Of a stretch of 64,000 bases of DNA, positions 10,854-23,070 are shown in pieces. The notes under the pieces were generated by a model. The model did no database searches, was not told the origin of the DNA, and saw only the letters and a list, made by a program, of their open reading frames with translations. The stretch spans positions 57,413,000-57,476,999 of the forward strand of contig OW121740.1 of the NCBI GenBank assembly GCA_933228675.1, given 5' to 3'. This DNA is from Stomorhina lunata (lineage: Eukaryota > Arthropoda > Insecta > Diptera > Rhiniidae). Both the position numbers and the translations under genes were made by a program. The first letter of the stretch is position 1, and every line of letters begins with the position of its first letter.

Positions 10854-11370
10854 TAAATGTTCTTTTAAAATTTTCATTTTTTTTTCTGTTTATTTAGAAC
10901 AAAATCTGCTGCTGGTTTGTCTAGCACATTCATTATGTACGAGCCAAAAAAAAAAAAACAAGCATGACCAAAATTAATCAAGTTACCACGTTTTTTTTTG
11001 GCTTAAAAGATTTATGTATTTCTACTCGTATTTGTTAACAAAAATCTTAATTTTTAACTTGTTTTAAAATTTGTATTTTTTTTATTAATTTTTTGTTGAC
11101 AATATTTACACGCAATTCTGTATTAGATTGCAATTTTCCATCGCATATTGAATTATTTACTTGTAGTCATTGTATCTTGTTAATGTCTACCCTTAGAAAT
11201 TAGTACAGGTCGATTAAATGTCACGCGATTCTCTTCCTTTCATCGTCAGAGCTTCTGACGATTTTCAATTTATAATCAAAGACCGCCTTAACGGAAACAT
11301 GTAAATTTCATTTAAGTACACCATTTCCCACAAAGCATTAAATATAAAATGTACACAGATCCAGTGCCTA
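10854..11370. other. Spacer with no recognisable feature
   Basis: AT-rich sequence with A-runs near 10950. I see no gene, RNA or clear repeat. Confidence 0.4.
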
Positions 11371-13160
11371 GTTTCTGTAACTCTCGCATCGATAAATTAT
11401 TCGAGTGGAACAATGAAAATGAAAAAGAAACTAGTTGAATTGAAACAAAATGTCATTTGTTTCATCCAAGTGTTTCTGTAATTTATTTTTGTGAGAACTA
11501 TCTGTCATTCAGCAACTTACGTCAAATTTATTGGAAATGTGCGAGTAAAACTGTTTCTGTAAGCGAATGATGCGAAAAGTTTTTCATTTTATCTGTCAAA
11601 ACAATTCGCACATATTAAAGGCGTCGAAAAAGAAATATTTGAACTAAAAAGAAAAAACAAATACGTAATTAAAACATATAATTAAATAAAATGTAATCAA
11701 TCGCTTCATTTTATTTATTCAAATATTTTCCATTTTAATTAATTTCAGAAAATTTTAAGAATATCAAAAATATTTCGGCGATCGTTTTGTTCGGCAACTA
11801 ACAACACCACACTAAACATTTAAAATGATATATAAATTTATATATATATATATATATATCTATTTTTTCTTATTTTAAATTAATTTTTTAATTTTTTTGA
11901 TGATAAATTTTTACTTTTTCTACCAGCTGTTTACTTTTTGACAGATGTATTGGAAATTTCCATTAAAAACGTAATCAGTGTTGCTAGTACTCACTTTGTG
12001 TTACAGAAACACTTTTTTCTTCCAGGGGGTCAATTCTGGTTCTATGAAACGATGAAATGAAAAGTTTTTTCATGTTTTCATATAAGTAGCGATTCTAATT
12101 TAGTAAAAAAATGAAAACAAACGTCAAATCATTATCACGTGAAAAAATCACTGAAACGAAAAGAGATTTTTTCATCGTTTCATAACAATTGTGATTCCTG
12201 TTTTGTGAAACAGTGCAACCAACTGTCAAAATTTTTTCATATGAAAAGAATTTTTTCACTGAAAAATTTTAAGTGAAAAATCAAAAATAAGACAAAATAT
12301 TATTTAATTAACTTCTTGAAAGAAAATATTGATATTGCTAACGATTAGTATGAAACATAATTATTAAAAAACTGGTCACTAATCAATAAATGTATGACAG
12401 AAAAAAAATTCTAGACGAAAAGTGGAACTGACGACGAGGCTTGCCGCTTTAGGCGGTACTAATGGTAATAATTTAGGTATATATTTTTTTTTAAGAGAAG
12501 TCAGGCAAATACTGCCTATACAATTGTATAAAGAGTATATACGAATTGGGTTACCTTCTTTGGAAAGGGGATAGTAGAGAAGCAAAAGGTGGTGAAAAGA
12601 AGAGTAAGATATAGCTTTGTATTATTCAACGCTGTAAGTGCTATTGTATATAGTCAAGCCCTTTGTTTAAGCTTTTTTGTTTAATAGCCAATTTTATTTA
12701 TTTTTCGTCGACGGCGTATTATTGCTATAGGATTACCGCCGACGGAAGATGCTGTGGTAATTAAAAATTTTAATCGAAATTAATAATTACAAAAATTGAA
12801 ATTGGTAATTAATAATTTTAATAAAAATTAATAATTACGCAAATTGATGTTGCCGAGACCAACATTATTTGTTTCCTGTTTTATGTTTAACATTTGCTTG
12901 GCAATTATCATAAAATAGTTGGATAAAGTTTCATAGCAACGAATGGAATGAAACACTTTTTTCATAATACAAACGAGAATCAGAAAATAAGTGTTGGTGA
13001 AAAAGTATTATGAAAATTAGTTGTGAAAACTTAAATGAAAACTTTTTTTTCATTTCATCGTTTCATAGAACCAGAATTGGCCCCCAGGTCGAGAAACGGT
13101 GGAATTTTTTGTTTCATACTTTTCGCTGTGAAAACTTATCACTTTGAGTTACAGAAACGA
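11371..13160. mobile_element. Putative outer inverted-repeat element (GTTTCTGTAACTC ends)
   Basis: GTTTCTGTAACTC near 11371 recurs as its reverse complement GAGTTACAGAAAC near 13147, and the core TTTCTGTAA also occurs near 11469, 11549 and (reversed) 12001. The inner element at 12025..13085 splits it. An AT dinucleotide run lies at about 11837-11862. Borders are uncertain and no target duplication was found. Confidence 0.4.
12025..13085. mobile_element. 1.06 kb TIR element (GGGGGYCAATTCTGG ends)
   Basis: Both ends read GGGGG(T/C)CAATTCTGGTTC and continue into ATGAAACGATGAAATGAA, giving TIRs of about 40 bp with one or two mismatches. Partial copies of the ATGAAACGATGAAA motif recur inside. 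A 68-codon ORF (12379..12585, minus) matches no family I recognise. No target duplication is obvious, so the superfamily is unknown. Confidence 0.6.
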
Positions 13161-14539
13161 CCTACAGGAAGGAGTCATGTGGTAGATAGCGTAGCACTGT
13201 GGATATAAATCTGTATCTTCTAATCTGTAAGTTTGATTCCATCAGTATGCTCGAGGGAATTTTTATCGAGGATCCAAGCTTTCTGAATTTTTGATTTATA
13301 GTTACCCTAAGTTTTCAAAGGCTAACTTATTGGGTTTTAAAGACGCCCATTTCAGCTTTTTTACCGGTATTTTTGAAGAAACGAAGTTACGGGCTTAAAT
13401 TTATTTAATTTAAAAAATAAAAAAAAACTAATTTTTCTTATCGACTTTTTTTAGTTGTTGCCCGATTGTGTGAAATTAAAACGATAATTTTTTAAATTTG
13501 ACTTTAAACTTCTAAAAAACAGTACAAGGAACATAAATGATTTTTTGCAGTAATAAAGTTTATTTTATTGTCTTTGCAAGCCAATTTAAATAATTTAAAA
13601 AAATTAAACCCAACTGTCCTATTTTTGCAATTAAAAACTGTGGTGTATGGAAATTTGTATGTATTTTTTTGAAATAAAATAACTTAACGATTCGAGATTA
13701 TATCTTATATACAATCGGGCAAAAACAAAAACAAAAGTCAAAGACAAGAATTTTTTTTTATTTTAAAATGTCTCACCTTTGAATGGAGAAAAATAAAGAA
13801 AGACGCCTCGTGCTTTTTGTCATTCTTTAAGAGTTGCAAAAATAACCCTTGCTTGCCGTATTACTAATAGTTTTCAAAAAACAAAATTATATATAAGTTA
13901 AACTATATGTATAAATCAGGGTCTGTTACGGTTATGACTTTTATAATAAAACTCAGATACCCAATATTGCAATGCAACCAACCTTACATATGACCATAAG
14001 ATTTCATTAGGTAATGAAGCTAAAATACAACGGTATTTTTTATAAAAATTGGTAAATTGGTAATCGGTAAATTGGTAATAAAATTCACATTTTTAAACCG
14101 ATTTTTATGGTTTATAGCTTATTTTATTCTTAAGATATGTAGATCTTAGAAAAATATTTAAAATGTTAAAATTTTACTTTATCTTTTTTTAATTACATTT
14201 TTAACCTAAAAAAAATTACGAATTTTGCACGAAAAACAAATTTTTTCTCCATTAATTTCTAAATAACTACAAAACGATAAGAGATACAGAAAAATTATAT
14301 TAGACTAAAATAAATGCAATCTTCAAGTGTGTATCTTCAAGTGTTTTAATTTTGAAAATCGGATGAGTCGTTCTTGAGTAGGTCTCCGTACCTGGCTAAT
14401 TTAAGGGAAAAAATTTGCCACGCCCATAAAAAAAACCAGATCTGATGGAAAAAAACCGACAACGGATCTGAGTTTAGCGCATCAAAATCCATGTAGTCCA
14501 CATAGTTTTATTAAAAGGAGGATTTGGTTGCAGAGCAGT
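13161..14539. other. Spacer with no gene
   Basis: AT-rich sequence with poly-A/T runs and no open frame of interest. I see no convincing repeat structure. Confidence 0.35.
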
Positions 14540-17500
14540 GTTATTTATGTCGTTTATTATATCGCACAAACTCTGCCGGTTATTTCTGTCTTTTATTAAA
14601 TCGCACAAATTCTGCCGGTTATGATTGCCGTTTATTATATCGCTCAATTTACAACGAGTATGTTTGTTTCACAGTTTTTTGCTCATTTTTTGTCGGTTAT
14701 TTTTATTTTAATATTCTATCAGGCAATTTTTGCCTTTTATTTTAAAATTTATTTTTTTTTAAACAATCTCTGAGCGATATCTTTTGTAATATAATTTTTC
14801 GAGCAGCAATTTTTTTAATTTTTTCTTGTAAAAGTGATAAATACAAACTCATTATCAATAGAAAAAGTCTCAAAAAATTATATTCTCTATAGAAAAACTG
14901 ATTTCAAACAATATTCCCTATACAAAAATGTTATACAAAAGTATTCTCTTTAGAAAAACTGTCATACAAAAATATTTTCTATAGAAAAACTAATATTCTC
15001 TATAAGGAAATGGTTTTAAAAAAGTATTCTCTATAGGAAAACTGTCATACGGAAGTATTATCTACAGGAAAACTGTTATACTAAAGTATTTTCTATAGTA
15101 AAACTATTATACAAAAGTATTCTCTATAGGAAAACTTTTATACAAAAGTATTCTTTATAGAAAACTTTCCCATTTCTTTTGGAAAATTTAAAAAATGTCC
15201 CTTTATTTTAGGAAACTTTGAAAACTTCCTACATCTTTTTTGAAATTTTGAAAATGTCCCTTTATTTTAGGAAATTTTGAAAATGTCCCTTCATTTTGGG
15301 AAATTTTGAAAATTTCCATTATTTTGGGAAATTTTGAAAATTTCCCATTACATTGGGAAATTTTGAAAATTTCCCATTATTGTAAAAATTCCCATTATTT
15401 TGGTAAATTTTGAAAATATCCTATTATTTTGGGAAATTTTGAAAATTTCATATCTTTTGGGGAAATTTTGAAAATGTTATATTATTTTTGGGAAATTTAG
15501 AAAATTTTCCATTTCTTTTGAAGGCAATTTATTTTGGGAAATTTTGAAAATTTCCCATTATTTTGGGAAATTTTGAGAATTTTCCATTATTTTGGGAAAT
15601 TTTGAAAATTTCTCATTATTTTAGAAAATTTTGAAAATTTCCCATTATTTAGGGAAATTTTAAAAATTTCCTATTTCTTTTGGCGAATTTGCAAAATTTT
15701 CCATCATTTTGGGAATATTTGAAAACATCCAATTATTTTGGGAAATTTTTAAAATTTCCCATTATTTTGGGAAATTTTTAAAATTTCCCATTATTTTGGG
15801 AAATTTTTGAAAATTTCCTATTACTTTGGGAAATTTTGAAAATTTCCCATTATTTTGGAAAATTTTGAAAATATTCAATTATTTTGAGAAATTTTGAAAA
15901 TTTACCTTTATTTTGGGAAATTTTGAAAAATTCCTATTATTTTGGGAAATTTTGAAAATTTTTCATTATTTTGGGATATTTTGAGAATTTTCAATTATTT
16001 TGGGAAATTTTTAAAATTTCCCTTTATTTTGGGAAATTTTGAAAAATTCCATTTATTTTGGCTTACTTGGAAAATTTCCTGTTTCTTTTGGGAAATATTG
16101 AACATTTCCCATTATTTTTGGAAATTTCGAAAATTTCCCATCATTTTGGGAATTTTTGAAAATTTCCCATCATTTTGGAAATTTTTTTCAAAATTTCCTA
16201 AAAGAAATGGGAAATTTTCTAAATATCCCAAAAATAATAGAACATTTTCAAAATTTCCCAAAATAATGGGAAATTTTCAAAATTTCCCAAAGTAATATGA
16301 AATTTTCAAAAATTTCCCAAAATAATGAGAAATTTTAAAAGTTTCCCAAAATAATTGGATAATTTCAAAATTTCCAAAAATAATGGGAAATTTTCAAAAT
16401 TTCCCAAAAGGAATGGGAAATTTTCTTAATATCCCAAAAATAATAGAATATTTTCAAAATTTCCCAAAATGATGGGAAATTTTCAAAATTAGCCAAAGGA
16501 AATAGGAAATTTTCAAGATTTCCCAAAATAATGGGATATTTTCAAAATTTCGGAAAATAATGGTAAATTTTCAAAATTTCTCAAAATTATGGGAAATTTT
16601 CAAAATTAACCAAAAGAAATAGGAAATATTAAAAATTTTCCAAAATAATGAAAATTCTCAAAATTTCCCAAAATAATTGGATATTTTGAAAATTTCCCAT
16701 TATTTTGGGAAATGGAAAATTTTCTAAATTTCCCAAAAATAATAGAACATTTTCAAAATTTCCCCAAAAGATGGGAAATTTTCAGAATTTCCCAAAATAA
16801 TAGGATATTTTCAAAATTTACCAAAATAATGGGAATTTTTCAAAATTTCCCAAAATAATGGCAAATTTTCAAAATTTCCGAAAGTAATGGGAAATTTTCA
16901 AAATTTTGCAAAATAATGGGAAATTTTCAAAATTTCCCAAAATAAAGGGACATTTTCAAAATTTCCCAAAATAAAGGGAGATTTTCAAAATTTCCCAAAA
17001 GATATAGGAAGTTTTCAAAATTTCCTAAAATAAAGGGACATTTTCAAAATTTTCGAAAAGAAATATGAAAGTTTTCTATAAAGAATACTTTTGTATAAAA
17101 GTTTTCCTATAGAGAATAATTCTGTATAATAGATTTACTATAGAAAATACTTTAGTATAACAGTTTTCCTGTAGATAATACTTTCGTGTGACAGTTTTCC
17201 TATAGAGAAAACTTTTTTATAACCATTTTCTTATAGAGAATATCAGTTTTTCTATAGAAAATATTTTTGTATGACAGTTTTTCTATAGAGAATACTTTTG
17301 TATAACATTTTGTATAGGGAATACTGTTTGAAAGCAGTTTTTCTATAGAGAATGTAATTTTTTTAGACTTTTTCTATTGATAATGAGTTTGTATTTATCA
17401 CTTTTACAAGAAAAAATTAAAAAAATTGCTGCTCGAAAAATTATATTACAAAAGATATCGCTCAGAGATTGTTTAAAAAAAATAAATTTTAAAATAAAAG

Positions 17501-17770
17501 GCAAAAATTGCCTGATAGAATATTAAAATAAAAATAACCGGCAAAAAATGAGCAAAAAACCGTGAAACAAACATACTCGTTATAAATTGAGCGATATAAT
17601 AAACGGCAATCATAACCGGCAGAATTTGTGCGATTTAATAAACGACAGAAATAACCGGCAGAGTTTGTGCGATATAATAAACGACATAAATAACCGACAG
17701 AGTTTGTGCGATATAATAAACGACAGAAATAACCGGCAGACTTTGTGCAATATAATAAAAGGCAAAATTA
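14540..17770. repeat. Giant foldback element, about 3.2 kb palindrome
   Basis: Two arms of about 1.6 kb are reverse complements around a centre near 16190. From the outside inward each arm has: tandem units of about 39 bp (TTTATTATATCGCACAAA), 2-3 on the left and 4-5 on the right; a unique block of about 200 bp (14660-14860 mirrored at 17380-17580); repeats around TTCTCTATAGAAAAACT (14860-15170 mirrored at 17075-17370); and a long 29 bp array. This mirrored, tandem-repeat-built architecture is that of Foldback/Galileo-type elements. No transposase is present. The left end appears to have lost outer units, and no target duplication was identified. Confidence 0.8.
15170..17080. repeat. 29 bp minisatellite that reverses orientation at its centre
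   Basis: Roughly 65 units of GGGAAATTTTGAAAATTTCC plus CATTATTTT run rightward up to about 16185, then continue as reverse complements (CCCAAAATAATGGG). Each unit is itself close to palindromic, so single strands could fold at two scales. A single unit is flipped back near 16690. The ORF crossing 15942..16295 is just translated repeat. Confidence 0.8.
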
Positions 17771-18250
17771 ACTTTTATTTTTGATTAAAAAAATAAAAAT
17801 CAAAAAATAACTTTTATTTCGGATTAAAAAAATAAAAATCAAAAAAATAAGAGGCTTCCCTGCAGTAAATGCCGTCAATGAAACAATACTGTTTTGCTAT
17901 TGACAATGTCTCCAGTACTACTTGCCTATTTTGCCCCATCCAATGTTATCTACTATTGACATTTAACATTAAGAGTTCCTACGAAATCTACCAGTAGACA
18001 TTACCACTATTTACTTAGTATTAACTTTGTAGTTCTTTTGGTCCAAATGGAGACATTGGGATCAAATCGGGGCCTATTGATATACATATATGTTGACACA
18101 TTCGTTGACAATGTCACCAGATATATACTAGAATAGTTGTCTATATATATTCACTATTTCAGTACTGAACTAAAATTGGGGACATTTGAATTGATGTTAC
18201 ACTAAGTGTTGACATGGAGACACATGGTTCCAGTTTTACTATAGGGTTAC
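17771..18250. repeat. Short tandem duplication and weak TIR block beside the foldback
   Basis: AACTTTTATTT..GATTAAAAAAATAAAAATC is duplicated in tandem at 17770-17850. Between CCCTGCAGTAAA (about 17863) and TTTACTATAGGG (about 18245) lies a possible 380 bp TIR element with no coding content. Borders are uncertain. Confidence 0.35.
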
Positions 18251-18390
18251 GATCAAATGAAAATAGAGCCCAAACGAATCAAAACTGTTTAATTGAATTT
18301 TAAAACAAATGCTTTTTTGGGTGTGCTTTTTTTAATTAAAAATTCGAAAATAACGGTTATTTTCAGTCCCTGGTATAAATATGTATATAA

Positions 18391-18667
18391 AATTCCCCGA
18401 CAACATTCCTATTGGAACAAGGGTTACTTCTCTCAGACAATGAAGTGTATCCGATTCTATTTTTAGACTCATTGAAAGGGACCTATGTTTTAACTCTGGC
18501 TCCGAACGGCAAATGCATTAGTTAGAGATGTTTTACATAGCCTAATACTCAATGACCAGTGGTTAGCTGAGTTATGAGGTAAAAACAAGTGGGTCTGGCC
18601 GAGGATCTGGGACCTAGCATACCAGATGCTAGGCGGATGACTATCCTGCCATACCACGGCGGTTCAC
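18391..18667 (-). mobile_element. tRNA-derived SINE, copy 1
   Basis: Read on the minus strand, it starts with a tRNA-like head (TCATCCGCCTAGCATCTG, then GATCCTCGGCCAGAC) followed by a body containing AGCTAACCACTGGT, TTGCCGTTCGGAGCC and TCCCTTTCAATGAGTC. The same order and sequence recur on the plus strand at 62411..62712. Two dispersed copies with a Pol III-type head and no ORF fit a SINE. Confidence 0.65.
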
Positions 18668-18879
18668 ATAAAAAAACTTTTTGAATACCCACCACTAAAA
18701 ATAATGAGAGCCACATTAAGATTGTAAGTCTCAGAATATTGTCTCAATACTTTTTGAGTATTGGATCCTTATGACATCAAACATTTAATTAAAAAGTTTT
18801 ACTGTAGTGTATTGCACTAAGATCCCAATTCATTACAATTATTTATTATTGTAATAAATAGTTTTTTGGTAAAACCAAA

Positions 18880-19135
18880 AAATGTTGATGGGGAAACCTT
18901 TCCTCGACGCGTTTCGATGGTTTACATTTGATCATAGCCCCATAACTACTTACGGAAACTGCTTAAAAACCAAAATTTTAAAGCATGATAGCGCTTAAAT
19001 GAAAAAATTTCGCACGAATATTCCCCATTTTGTGGAAAAGCTTAGTATTGGGTGAAATAGATTTAAATTTGAACAATTAAATCTGATATAATCAGTTTTG
19101 TCTATGGGGGGTGGAACTTCCCCACGACCTATTCT
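18880..19135 (+). mobile_element. Decayed HINE fragment
   Basis: Phrases such as TTTACATTTGATCATAGCCCC and CTTACGGAAACTG match the HINE internal consensus (CACATTTGACCATAGCTCCC..CTTACGGAAAC). The ends are missing. Confidence 0.4.
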
Positions 19136-19142
19136 GCTTATA

Positions 19143-20444
19143 TCGGGTGTTTTTAATTGAGGTATAGAACTTTAAGTTGGCATCACTTTTTTAACTGGCG
19201 GCCATTTTGTCAGCTGTCAAGTGATTAATATTTAGTTTGGTTTGCCATTTCATCATGAACAGGTTGACAAAAGAACAACGCTTGCAAATCGTGCAAATTT
19301 ATTTCAAAAATAATGGTTCAGTTCGCGAAGTTTACCGCAAGCTCCGTCCATTTTATGGTCGACATAATCGTCCATCAGAGCAAATAATTCGGTTAACCAT
19401 GGATCGTTTTCGCACTACGTTTACTCTATGTGATAATACGCATCCGCAGCGACGTCGAACAGTGCGCACCGAAGAAACAATTGCCGCTGTAGAGCAAAGT
19501 GTTGAAGAGGACCCGAATGAATCGATTCGCCACCGTGCACAGCAATTGGAGCTTAGTCCATCAACTTTATGGAAGATTTAGCGCAAAGATCTTGCTTGCG
19601 ACCTTTCAAGATCCAGCTTGTGCAAGAATTAAAGCCGCGAGACCATGCAATGCGTCGTGATTTTGGTGTATGGGCCGAAAATGAGATTGATCTCGATGCT
19701 GATTTTCATCGCAAAATTTTGTTCAGTGATGAGGCTCATTTTTGGTTGAATGGCTACGTCAACAAGCAAAATTGCCGCATTTGGAGTGAAGAGAATCCAC
19801 ATGAGACACTTGAGACGCCATTACATCCACAAAAACTGATTGTTTGGTGTGCTCTATGGGCTGGTGGAGTCATTGGGCCATACTTCTTCCGAAATAATGC
19901 TGGAGAGTCAGTTACCATAAATGGAGACCGGTATAGAGCCATGATAACCGACTATTTTGTTCCCCAATTGGATGGCATGAATGTGGATGAGTTGTGGTTC
20001 CAACAAGACGGCGCTACATGCCACACAGCGCACGTCACAATTGATTTATTGAAGGAAACATTCGATGAGCGCATAATTTCGCGGAATGGACCTGTCAATT
20101 GGCCACCAAGATCGTGCTATTTGACTCCACTGGATTATTTTCTTTGGGGATATGTGAAGTCGCACGTCTACGCCAACAAACCAGAAACGTTAGGGGACTT
20201 GGAAGCCAACATTTGTGGCGATATTGCCAACATACGGCCCCATATGCTCGAAAAAGTAGTTTAAAATTGGACCTGTAGAATTGGCTTTATTCGAGCTAAC
20301 CACGGCGGCCACATGCCCGAAATCATATTTAAACATTAATGGCATAAAATTATCCTTCCAATAAAGCCAAATTGATGGACATTAAAACGATTTTCTTGTG
20401 TTTTATTTCAATTCGAAGTTCTATACCTCTAAAAAAACACCCAT
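19143..20444 (+). mobile_element. Full-length mariner-like element, copy 1
   Basis: 1302 bp, flanked by TA on both sides (19141..19142 and 20445..20446). Terminal inverted repeats are TCGGGTGTTTTTA on the left and ATGGGTGTTTTTTTA on the right, each followed by GAGGTATAGAACTT. It contains a transposase gene with disabling mutations. A second copy with the same ends lies inverted at 48970..50255. Confidence 0.9.
19255..20339 (+). pseudogene. mariner-type transposase, broken
   Basis: Begins MNRLTKEQRLQIVQIYF, an N-terminal helix-turn-helix of the DUF4817 type, followed by a second DNA-binding region (ESIRHRAQQLELSPSTLW) and a DDE catalytic domain with FSDEAHFWLNGYVNKQNCR and QQDGATCHTA. Compared with copy 2 it has a premature TAG after STLWKI (about 19579), a 1-base deletion about 18 bases later, and GAA to TAA at about 20262. 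The third catalytic position, normally Asp in RS(C/P)DLTPLD, is Tyr (SCYLTPLDYFLWG). It cannot make a full transposase. Confidence 0.9.
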
Positions 20445-20446
20445 TA

Positions 20447-21489
20447 TTTGATAAAATTCTAAAAATACATGGCATAATACTTTATGATTTCAAAAGAAAA
20501 AAATTACAGAAAAAGTCATAGTGTAAGACCCGCTTAGGCATCAATAGGCATTAATGATACTCTAAATTCTCGCATACATTTCTCCAAATGGGGTCGTGTG
20601 AAAACGATAATGTTTATTCGTCTGTAACCAAGTTATACTATTCATTTTATCTTTTTACTATTTTTAGTATTTATTTTATCTCTTTACAACACTCATCTAT
20701 GGTCCGGAAAGGAAATGGCAAAGGTGCTAATCGGTGTCAGTAAATAATAAACTTCATTGATTCACTCACTTTTTAACACTTGATAAAATGTGGATTTTGT
20801 AAGTTCCTATAGGCTGTAAGTTTAGTTAACTCATCGCATTTTGGTTAAATTGGCTTTCATTAAAGCAAAGCTTCCGCAATACATGAGTCTGATTTTTGTA
20901 CAAAATTTCACCGATTTGAGCTGTTAATGAGATTTTTTCGCTGTGAATTGTTTCCAAATTTGGACCCTTTAGTTGAAAAAAGCATCACTATTGTTCCTTC
21001 AGGAATACATTCCTAATGGGAAATTTGTATTCGTTGCCTCAAAATTGAAACAGTTTTGTTTTCAAATTTTGTAATTATATGTTTTTTTTTAAATTTCATA
21101 ATTCTCAGAATCTTTCATATTGTATTGTTATTTATATATACATATAAATATTGTGTTTTACCTGATATTACAAATTTATATTTAAAGTAAAAAGTACTAT
21201 GGTCGGTTAAGTCCGAATATATGATACCCTACACCGCCGAGGTCAAATGTGGTTTATTTGTGGCATTTGTGGACTTAATAATGACTTAAGTCGAAATTTC
21301 GTGTTTTGAGATAACGGTTTTTCTAAAAGGGTTAAGGATTTTATATAACAACAGTTAAAATACAAATGCATATAGTTTTGTTAATAAAAGCATTTTATAC
21401 TTAAAATTTGACTGAGTGATAGAACTTGAGGAAGAGAATAAGAATATGTTAACAAAGAAAAAACTATATGTATGTTTTTTTCAAAACTT
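20447..21489. other. Spacer with a HINE-Y end remnant
   Basis: No gene. At 21186..21260 the sequence AGTACTATGGTCGGTTAAG followed by TATGATACCCTACACC is the hairpin end of a minus-strand HINE-Y copy; its body is not recognisable. The rest is AT-rich. Confidence 0.4.
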
Positions 21490-23070
21490 TTTCTTAATTT
21501 AGGACCAGCACTTAGGGGATGGCCCTGAGTGCTGGTCCAACACGCATTGTTTTGGATCTAGGAAAATAGGTTATGGTAAGAAGGATAGAATGAGTAGCGT
21601 TTGAGGAAATTTGATTTTAATTTTCCTATATTGTAAGTGGAAGGGAAAACTTCTGCGGGAAGTAAATTCCACATACGAACAGTACAGCTGAAGAACGAAT
21701 TTTCTCTGTAATGTGTTGTTCGGTCTACTGGCCAATTGACCACGAGGGGATGTTCTCTTACAGATTAATTCGAGTTTCTGGAACAATTTCGTTAGAGCAA
21801 ATTCCAAAGTAGTAACGATAGAACAGTGAAACACAACTCACACTGCGACGGTGTTCAAGTGAGTCAATAGAGTTGGATACCCTACTGTCACCAATAAGCT
21901 CTATCGCCCACTCCTGTATCCGGTCGAGAAGCTACAAAATATACTTTGACATTGGCCCATTTTCGGTAGAAATAGTAAATAGTTCGAAGATCATCTGGAG
22001 TGAAGTATCTCTTACACAGTTTTAGAAAATCTAGGCACTTGAATGCTTCTTTCAACACTTGAAAAATGTGGTTAGTCACACTGAATTCTCATACCCAGCA
22101 CATCAAGAGCGTCTGATTCCTGAATATTTACAAAATCCATGAAAACAGATGAAGTAACAATATCTGCTGTGCGCTTATGCGTAAGCATATAACATTGAGT
22201 TTTTCGAGCATATAAATCAACTCTATTCGCGCGTCCCCATTCAGATATTGTATCGAAATCGCGGTTTAATTCATTCATATGTTGTCTCATAACACCTACT
22301 TCAAAAAGACTTGGTCTATAATTGAATGAATACGAATGGCAAATGTTACTATCATCTGCAGGATTGGATGTTTGACATAGAAGTTCGTGGAACTAGCATT
22401 ATTCTTAACTCTTTTAACGAAGGACCAAAATCTCTTTCTGCCCCGAGAAACAGCAAGAACTTTAGTGATGCTGCTCGTAAATAGCCTTAGTATTAGTATT
22501 TTGGCAAACGTACGCCTGGCCTGTTTGCGGTGTAAATTAGTAGATGGAGTTTGGTTATTACGCCATCTACGAAAAGCTTCCTATCGTGATCTGACTGCAT
22601 GCTTCCAAGTCCGATTGAACCAACTTGTAGACTTACTTTTAATCGAATTTTTTTCACCGGAAAAAATGATTTCATTCCAAGCTGAATAACATTTGATACC
22701 ATTTCCGCTGAGGCATTAAGATTGCTGTCAAGAAAACAAAGTTTCCAGTTAAACTGCCTATAAAACTCATTGAGCTCAGCCCAACAAGCTTTCCCGTACA
22801 AGAACGTTGAGCATTTCGTAGCTGTACGGAAAACGTTCCGAAGTGCGGAGAACAGGAATGAAGTGGAGATGGTACAGTGGTCTGAATTTCCAAGAGATGC
22901 AAGAATCTTTACTTCATGCTTGTCAGGGTGTAAAGTAAGGAAAAGGTCCAAGAGTGTTGTGCTGGTGATCTTCATTCACTAATTGCGCTAGGTGATTTTG
23001 CGCTGCGAATAACTCAACATACTGGCCCTCAGAAGTTGTGTGGCTCGAGTGCTTAATGTACTTAATCAAC
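21490..23070 (-). pseudogene. Jockey/CR1-group LINE remnant with internal deletion
   Basis: On the minus strand the order is: end of an endonuclease domain (STTLLDLFLTLHPDKHEVK, then SLGNSDHC), a linker, then a jump straight to the reverse-transcriptase motif ADDSNICHSYSFNY with NRDFDTISEWGRANRV, KCLDFLKLCKRYFTPDDL, and the C-terminal FFSCTVRMWNLLPAEVFPS. The fingers and most of the palm before ADD are deleted, and several frameshifts are present. The motif set is of the Jockey/CR1 group; the exact clade is uncertain. A second corpse of the same LINE occupies 59640..62050. Confidence 0.8.

Noticed and set aside
12379..12585. 68-codon ORF in the GGGGG-ended element
   Set aside because: Considered as a transposase relic, but no motif supports it.
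15942..16295. 117-codon ORF rich in Phe, Lys, Trp and Asn
   Set aside because: It is translation of the 29 bp minisatellite; the open frame follows from repeat sequence lacking stops.
15170..17080. Regular 29 bp repeats resembling a CRISPR array
   Set aside because: Units are contiguous without unique spacers, reverse orientation mid-array, and the genome is eukaryotic.
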